Source: Pseudomonas sp. MYb118 (lineage in GTDB: Bacteria; Pseudomonadota; Gammaproteobacteria; Pseudomonadales; Pseudomonadaceae). Taken from it: 64,000 nucleotides of DNA. Numbering within the stretch: the first letter of the stretch is position 1; every line of letters starts with the position of its first letter. Position numbers and translations under genes: made by a program. The stretch spans positions 1 to 64,000 of the forward strand of contig NZ_JBFRXN010000001.1 in NCBI RefSeq assembly GCF_040947875.1, written 5' to 3'. The notes under the pieces were generated by a model. It was not told the DNA's origin, did no database searches, and saw nothing but the letters and a program-made list of their open reading frames with translations. Positions 59,085 through 64,000 of this stretch are shown in pieces.

Positions 59085-60375
59085 GGAAGAACTCCAGCAT
59101 GGCGTCGCTGTTGACGCGGTAGTTAAGGTTGCCGCAGTGGCCGCCCAGTGGGTAAACGGTCAGGCGATCGCCGAAGGTACGGCGCAGGAAACCGAGGTCC
59201 CCAGGGCCCAGGATCACGTCGTCGGCGTTGTGCATCACGGCGATTTTCGGGCTCTTGCGCAGGTAGTCCTCCAGCGCGTACATGCTCACCTGGTCGATCA
59301 GTTGCAGCAGGCTGCCGCCGTCGGTGCGCGCACGCCACATCGGGATCACCTGTTCGGTGATGTAGCAGTCGAAGTCGCACTGCAAGGCCCGCTTGAGGTA
59401 CGGCGTAAGGCTGGTGCCTTCGGTGATCGGGGTCTTCGGCGGGGTGATCAGGCCGCGACGGTTGATCAGGTCCGAGGTGAAGGCGATGTCGGCAGCCGAG
59501 AAGCGGAACGAGGTGCCGATCAGCATGGCCATCTGTTCGTTGCTCAGGTGCTGCTTGGACTGCTGGAAGTCGTAGAGCAGGGCGTCGTTGAGGTCGATGT
59601 AGCCCTTCTGCTGGAAGTAGCGGGTCAGCTTGTTCAGCACCAGCTCATAGAAGGTGGTGGTGTTGTTGATGCCCTTGACCTCGGTCTGTACCAGCTTGTC
59701 GAGGTTGGTGATCGAGGTGTAGAGGTTGACCGGCGGGTTGAGCAGCAGGACTTTCTTGAAGTTGAAGCTGCGCCGGGTTTCGTCCAGGTGGGCGATGAAC
59801 GCCGCGTCCAGCGCACCCAGGCTGTAGCCCGACAGGTAGTAATCGGTGACCGGCAGTTTCGGGTTCTGCGCGCGCACGGCCTGCATTACCCGGTACATGT
59901 CCTCGGCGTCGTCCTTGGTGATACCGGGGGTGGCGAAGCGCGAGGCGGCGCTGATGAAGTCGAAGCTGGTCGGCGACGACAGCTGCACCACGTGGTAGCC
60001 GGCCTTGTAGTAAAGCTTCTTCAGGTATTCGTTCAGGGTGCTGTCATAACGCGCACCGGTGCCGGCGATCAGGAATATCAGCGGCGCGGCTTTGTCCTGG
60101 GTGGCGATGCGATAGGTGAGCTTCTTGACCGGCCAGAAGTTGTCCGGCAACTGGAACTCGCGCTCCGGACGCAGGGTGAGGGTGTGGTCCGATTGGTCGA
60201 TGTCGTCGTCCAGCGGCAATTCCGGGCGCAAGTCCGGAGGCGTCGTGGCGATGGTCGCTTCAAACGGGTTGGTCAAGGGGTAGCCATAACTGGCGGGGTC
60301 GACATCTGCCGCCAGTGCGGACGCACTCAAGATAAGGCCGCTAAACAGGGCGGCGAAGCGCAAGGAACGGAGCAT
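59077..60375 (-). CDS. Secreted alpha/beta-hydrolase family protein
   Basis: The 432-residue protein has a signal peptide (to about Ala23) and an alpha/beta-hydrolase core with nucleophile elbow SGYSLGA, a late Asp (MHNADDVIL) and His (PLGGHCGNL) suitable for a triad. It is coupled by overlap to mlaA, hinting at a lipid-related role in the envelope. The substrate is unknown. Confidence 0.82.
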   Translation of the reverse strand: MLRSLRFAALFSGLILSASALAADVDPASYGYPLTNPFEATIATTPPDLRPELPLDDDIDQSDHTLTLRPEREFQLPDNFWPVKKLTYRIATQDKAAPLIFLIAGTGARYDSTLNEYLKKLYYKAGYHVVQLSSPTSFDFISAASRFATPGITKDDAEDMYRVMQAVRAQNPKLPVTDYYLSGYSLGALDAAFIAHLDETRRSFNFKKVLLLNPPVNLYTSITNLDKLVQTEVKGINNTTTFYELVLNKLTRYFQQKGYIDLNDALLYDFQQSKQHLSNEQMAMLIGTSFRFSAADIAFTSDLINRRGLITPPKTPITEGTSLTPYLKRALQCDFDCYITEQVIPMWRARTDGGSLLQLIDQVSMYALEDYLRKSPKIAVMHNADDVILGPGDLGFLRRTFGDRLTVYPLGGHCGNLNYRVNSDAMLEFFRG

Positions 60376-60600
60376 GACTGAATCCCTTAAGAAAAGGTGC
60401 CGAATGAAGTTCGCAGGCTATGACCACGGGATTTGCGCCAAAGTGCCACGCATCGGCACCAAACAGGCCTGATTTCGGAGTAATAGTAGCTGGACGATAC
60501 ACTTTGCAGCGATTGGATGGCCAGTTAACAGTTGTTAGCGTTTTGCTTAACGCAGCCCTGCGATTAAGCTGGCCGCCGTTTTCGATGATTGGAGCGCTTC

Positions 60601-60960
60601 ATGTCCCGCCGCTTGCCCGTGATATTTCTGCTCGTTCTGCTGCCGTTATGGCTGGCCGCCAGCTATGGCGCGCGTTACGGCTTCATGGAAGATGCGCAGT
60701 GGGTGGGCATCTGCGTCGATGAGGCGAGTCGCTGGGAATGCCAGGTCCGTTCGAACCTGGGCTTGATGATTCATTTCAAGGTGCTGGGCTGGGGCGCATT
60801 GGCCGCCGCGGTGCTCGGCTTTGTGCTGCCGGGCCGGGCAGGGTGGTGGCTGGCGGTGCTGGCGCTGGCACTCGGGTTTCCGGCGCTGGCGTTGTACAAC
60901 ACCACGCTGGCGGTGTTTGCGGTGGTGATTGCAGGGTTGCGGTTGGTTCGCGGCGCCTGA
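60601..60960 (+). CDS. Small inner-membrane protein, unknown function
   Basis: The 119-residue protein has three hydrophobic segments (about 6-24, 58-80, 88-112). Two cysteines in the first periplasmic-like loop (ICVDEASRWECQ) could form a disulfide. ATG 60601 follows TGGAGCG. I recognise no family function. Confidence 0.75.
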   Translation: MSRRLPVIFLLVLLPLWLAASYGARYGFMEDAQWVGICVDEASRWECQVRSNLGLMIHFKVLGWGALAAAVLGFVLPGRAGWWLAVLALALGFPALALYNTTLAVFAVVIAGLRLVRGA

Positions 60961-60966
60961 TAGATC

Positions 60967-61036
60967 GCCATCGCGGGCAAGCCCGCTCCTACAGTGAGGG
61001 GCGAAAACCTCTGTAGGAGCGGGCTTGCCCGCGATG
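60967..61036. repeat. REPIN, short spacer
   Basis: GCCATCGCGGGCAAGCCCGC and its inverse (to 61036) are separated by only about 16 bases. This is the GTAGGAGC/GGGC type. Confidence 0.9.
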
Positions 61037-61059
61037 AGGTCAGTGAATTCAGCGAAGAT

Positions 61060-62613
61060 TCAAGCCTTGCGCACCCGCAACGACCGCCACAACGCCACCA
61101 CCATCAACCCGCTCACCAGCGCCCAACCCCACGCCTGCTGATTCTGCAGCCCTTCACGGAACAATTGCGGTGCAATGCCGGCGCCGACAATGAATGTCAG
61201 TAGGGCAATCTCCCGACGCGGCACGCTGACCGGGCGGCACAGGTAGACCAACGCCGGCACGATGAACGCCACGCTCGGGAAGCTGCGATAGCGTGGGTCG
61301 AACACCAGTTCGAGCATCGACACCGCCGCCGCGAACCCGATCAATGCCAACAACAGGCCCGCGCGCCGCTCCAGCACATTGAAGCCTCGTCCGCGCCAAC
61401 CGGTGCGCGGGCTCAAGGCCAGGGCCGCATGGGCCAGCGCCGCCAGGTTCAACACCGTCAGCAAGCCCACCCACAACCACTCGCTGGTGAAGCGCGTGGT
61501 CACCCGGGCCAGATCCCCCCAGGCTCCCAGTGAACAAGCCGCCAGCGCACCCAGCAGCGGCAACACCAACGCTGCCCGGGTATCGCGCACACGACCGCCG
61601 AGGATCAGCGTGCCCAGGAAGATCACGCCGCCGACCATCAGCCATTGCGACCAGTACGGCACATTCGTGACGGGGCCGGCCAGTACGCCCTTGTCCTGGC
61701 GATCAGCATCGAACAGCCCCCAGTAACCGCCGACTGCACCTTCACTGGCACGTTTCCATGGCTGGTCGAACGCTTCGATCAGGTTGTAATGCCAGCCCTG
61801 CTGTTCGGCCATGGCGACAAAACCACGGATGAACTTGGCCTCGTTGACCCGGCTGGGCAGGGCCGTTTCCCGCTGACGGCCTTCGCTTGGCCAGCCGGTT
61901 TCGCCAATCATCACGTCCTTGGGCGCGAACTTGTTGCCGAACAGCTGGCGCACTTCGGCGACATGCTGCAGGGCCGCGTCGATGTTGGAAGGATCGTCTT
62001 CCCAGTACGGCAGCAGATGGATGGTCAGGAAGTCCACTGCCGGAGCGATTTCCGGGTGTTTGAGCCAGAACTCCCAGACGTCGGCGTAAGTGACGGGTTG
62101 CTTGACCTGGCTTTTGACCTTGGTGATCAGCCTGGCCAGTTGCGGGCCGGTGACCTCTTTGCGCAGCAGTGCTTCGTTGCCGACGATCACCGCGCTGACC
62201 ACGTCCGGGTTGGCGTTGGCCGAAGCGATCAGCAGGTCGACCTCTTTCTCGGTGTCCACCGGGTTGCTGTTGACCCAGGCGCCGATCATCAGCTTCAGGC
62301 CGTGTTTACGCGCCAGGTCCGGCAGCGCGTCAAGGCCGGTCATCGAGTAGGTGCGGATGCATTCGAAGCGGGTAGACAACAACGCGAGGTCAGCGTCCAT
62401 GCGCTCCGGGCGCAGCTTGAAGGGCTGGTCGAACGGCGATTGGTCCTTGTCGAACGGCGTGTAGGAGGCGCATTGCAATTTATGGGTGGCGCTGGCCACG
62501 TCCGGCAGAATCACCGGTTGGCCGATCCCGTACCAGAAACCGCCCAGGGCAAACAGGCCCAGCAGGCAGGCGAACAGATAGGCCAAAAAAGGAAAGCGGG
62601 GTGTCACGGGCAT
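61060..62613 (-). CDS. GH17-type beta-glucan enzyme with membrane domain
   Basis: The 517-residue protein has an N-terminal anchor (about 7-28), a GH17-like catalytic domain (about 45-310) with acid/base Glu in VIVGNEALLR and nucleophile Glu in IGETGWPSEG, and a C-terminal region with about seven membrane helices. Related Pseudomonas proteins are glucanosyltransferases or beta-glucan synthesis factors. ATG 62613 is chosen; ATG 62643 is an alternative. Confidence 0.82.
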   Translation of the reverse strand: MPVTPRFPFLAYLFACLLGLFALGGFWYGIGQPVILPDVASATHKLQCASYTPFDKDQSPFDQPFKLRPERMDADLALLSTRFECIRTYSMTGLDALPDLARKHGLKLMIGAWVNSNPVDTEKEVDLLIASANANPDVVSAVIVGNEALLRKEVTGPQLARLITKVKSQVKQPVTYADVWEFWLKHPEIAPAVDFLTIHLLPYWEDDPSNIDAALQHVAEVRQLFGNKFAPKDVMIGETGWPSEGRQRETALPSRVNEAKFIRGFVAMAEQQGWHYNLIEAFDQPWKRASEGAVGGYWGLFDADRQDKGVLAGPVTNVPYWSQWLMVGGVIFLGTLILGGRVRDTRAALVLPLLGALAACSLGAWGDLARVTTRFTSEWLWVGLLTVLNLAALAHAALALSPRTGWRGRGFNVLERRAGLLLALIGFAAAVSMLELVFDPRYRSFPSVAFIVPALVYLCRPVSVPRREIALLTFIVGAGIAPQLFREGLQNQQAWGWALVSGLMVVALWRSLRVRKA

Positions 62614-62941
62614 GGTCAGCCGTCCGGGAGCAAAGCGGCGCATGTTACCTGCATTTGCCCTGTGCTTGGTGGCCTGCACGATTTTGACATGCAAAGTTCA
62701 GGCAGATTGCCCGAGGCATTTATATGGCGCGTGGTTAATGGCGTTCTGATGTCGTTTCTCGATGCCTTGAGGTCGCAGGCAGCACAGGTTCCGGTTGGCG
62801 TCAGGTTGATGATCGAAGCGTCAGTACTCCGCTGATGTTCGAACGAGTTTGCGGTGAGGCGTGATGGGGGCGCCGCGCACCATAACAATACGTTGACGCG
62901 GCTCGGCACCCGTCGAGCGCAGCACTTTCGGGGAAGTAACG
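62614..62941. other. Intergenic region between divergent genes
   Basis: This 328-base gap separates the GH17 gene from the binding-protein gene. A TTGACG box at 62893-62898 could be a -35 but no convincing -10 follows. I see no coding potential, repeat or RNA structure beyond that. Confidence 0.5.
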
Positions 62942-63793
62942 ATGAAGATGCGACGACTTTTAGGCGCAGGTGCCGCTCTGGTACTTGCGATGGGCTCGAC
63001 ATTCGCCAACGCAGAAAAACAGACCCTGAGCATCGGTTACGTTGACGGCTGGTCCGACAGCGTCGCGACGACTCACGTGGCAGCAGAAGTGATCAAGCAG
63101 AAACTCGGTTATGACGTGAAGCTGCAAGCCGTCGCCACCGGGATCATGTGGCAGGGCGTGGCCACCGGCAAACTGGACGCCATGCTGTCGGCCTGGCTGC
63201 CGGTGACCCATGGTGATTACTGGGCGAAGAACAAGGATCAGGTCGTCGACTACGGTCCGAACTTCAAGGACGCGAAAATCGGCCTGATCGTGCCGGAGTA
63301 CGTCAAGGCCAAGTCGCTGGAAGACCTGAAGACCGATGACAGCTTCAAGAAACGCATCGTCGGCATCGACGCCGGTTCCGGCGTGATGCTCAAGACCGAA
63401 CAGGCGATCAAGGACTACGACCTGACCGGCTATCAACTCAAGGCCAGTTCCGGCGCCGGCATGATTGCCGAGCTGACTCGCGCCGAGAAGAAGAACGAAT
63501 CCATTGCCGTGACCGGTTGGGTGCCGCACTGGATGTTCGCCAAGTGGAAACTGCGCTTCCTCGAAGACCCGAAAGGCGTGTATGGCGCGGCTGAAACCGT
63601 GAACAGCATCGGCAGCAAGGAACTGGATGCCAAGGCACCGGAAGTGGCCAAGTTCCTGAAGAACTTCCAGTGGGCTTCGAAAGACGAAATCGGCGAAGTC
63701 ATGCTGGCCATCCAGGAAGGCGCCAAGCCGGACGCTGCCGCGAAGGACTGGGTCGCCAAACACCCGGATCGCGTGGCGGAGTGGACCAAGTAA
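62942..63793 (+). CDS. Glycine betaine/choline-type ABC substrate-binding protein
   Basis: The 283-residue protein has a signal peptide (cleavage after about Ala24) and an OpuAC domain with the aromatic residues of the quaternary-amine box: GYVDGWSDS, LSAWLPVTHGDYW and VTGWVPHWMF. No permease or ATPase gene is in the window, so it may serve a transporter encoded beyond 64000 or elsewhere. The exact ligand (betaine, choline or carnitine) is not decided by sequence. Confidence 0.88.
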   Translation: MKMRRLLGAGAALVLAMGSTFANAEKQTLSIGYVDGWSDSVATTHVAAEVIKQKLGYDVKLQAVATGIMWQGVATGKLDAMLSAWLPVTHGDYWAKNKDQVVDYGPNFKDAKIGLIVPEYVKAKSLEDLKTDDSFKKRIVGIDAGSGVMLKTEQAIKDYDLTGYQLKASSGAGMIAELTRAEKKNESIAVTGWVPHWMFAKWKLRFLEDPKGVYGAAETVNSIGSKELDAKAPEVAKFLKNFQWASKDEIGEVMLAIQEGAKPDAAAKDWVAKHPDRVAEWTK

Positions 63794-63822
63794 GCGGTTG
63801 ATTTAATCAGGCGCACTGTCCC

Positions 63823-63911
63823 CTGTGGGAGCGAGCCTGCTCGCGATGATGGCATTGCAGACACCGAACGGGTGACTGTCAGGCCGCCATCGCGAGCAGG
63901 CTCGCTCCCAC
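63823..63911. repeat. REPIN
   Basis: CTGTGGGAGCGAGCCTGCTC (from 63823) and its inverse (to 63911) follow the binding-protein gene. Confidence 0.92.
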
Positions 63912-64000
63912 TTTTATTTGCCAATGCTTGAAATTGGCGATTCTGTCACGTAGCTCTAAGACTAAGGTCGTCTGGAACCCGGCTCGCAGCCGAATAAAGT
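63912..64000. other. Intergenic end of window
   Basis: A 6-bp inverted repeat GCCAAT (63920-63925) / ATTGGC (63933-63938) is present. No gene start is visible before the window ends. Confidence 0.4.

Overview
The window looks like a chromosomal segment of a fluorescent-group Pseudomonas. The evidence is the uninterrupted polar-flagellum and chemotaxis locus in the Pseudomonas order, the ccm cytochrome c maturation operon that follows it, high GC content, and many copies of the REP repeat typical of this group (cores GTGGGAGCGAGCCTGCTCGCGA and relatives). Species assignment is inference.

Bases 1-34306 (+ strand) hold the flagellar hierarchy: fleQ (broken here by a one-base frameshift), fleSR, fliEFGHIJ, the hsbA-hsbR-hptB output module, fliK, fliLMNOPQR-flhB, flhA-flhF-fleN-fliA, then cheYZAB-motCD-parC-parP-cheW and a DUF2802 gene. 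Good sigma-54 promoters (GG-N10-GC) lie before fleS, fliE, fliK, fliL and flhA. FleQ and FleR are the activators expected to use them, so the fleQ lesion would be expected to impair motility unless the downstream reading frame is translated on its own.

Bases 34450-36350 (- strand) hold a second FliK-like gene overlapping a stand-alone FlhB C-terminal domain gene. Bases 36547-43959 (+) are ccmABCDEFGHI plus a small lipoprotein. Bases 44110-50000 hold a hicAB toxin-antitoxin pair, an MFS transporter, an orphan methyltransferase, a sulfate-binding protein, a voltage-gated potassium channel and a urea transporter.

Bases 50134-54579 are the glyoxylate module (gcl-hyi-glxR on the - strand and a divergent glcG-like gene), with two identical TTGTATACAA operators between the divergent genes. 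A REP-associated tyrosine transposase, a TetR regulator and a DUF808 membrane protein follow.

At 57043-58192 an IS110-family element sits exactly inside a REP sequence. Its 5' non-coding end folds as a bridge RNA whose two loops carry guide segments that match the REP target and the element's own ends around a CT core. This is the most interesting mechanistic feature of the window. The transposase has Asn where the first catalytic Asp is expected. The remainder is mlaA, an alpha/beta hydrolase, a small membrane protein, a GH17-type glucan enzyme and a betaine/choline-type periplasmic binding protein. REPINs (inverted REP pairs) punctuate most operon boundaries.
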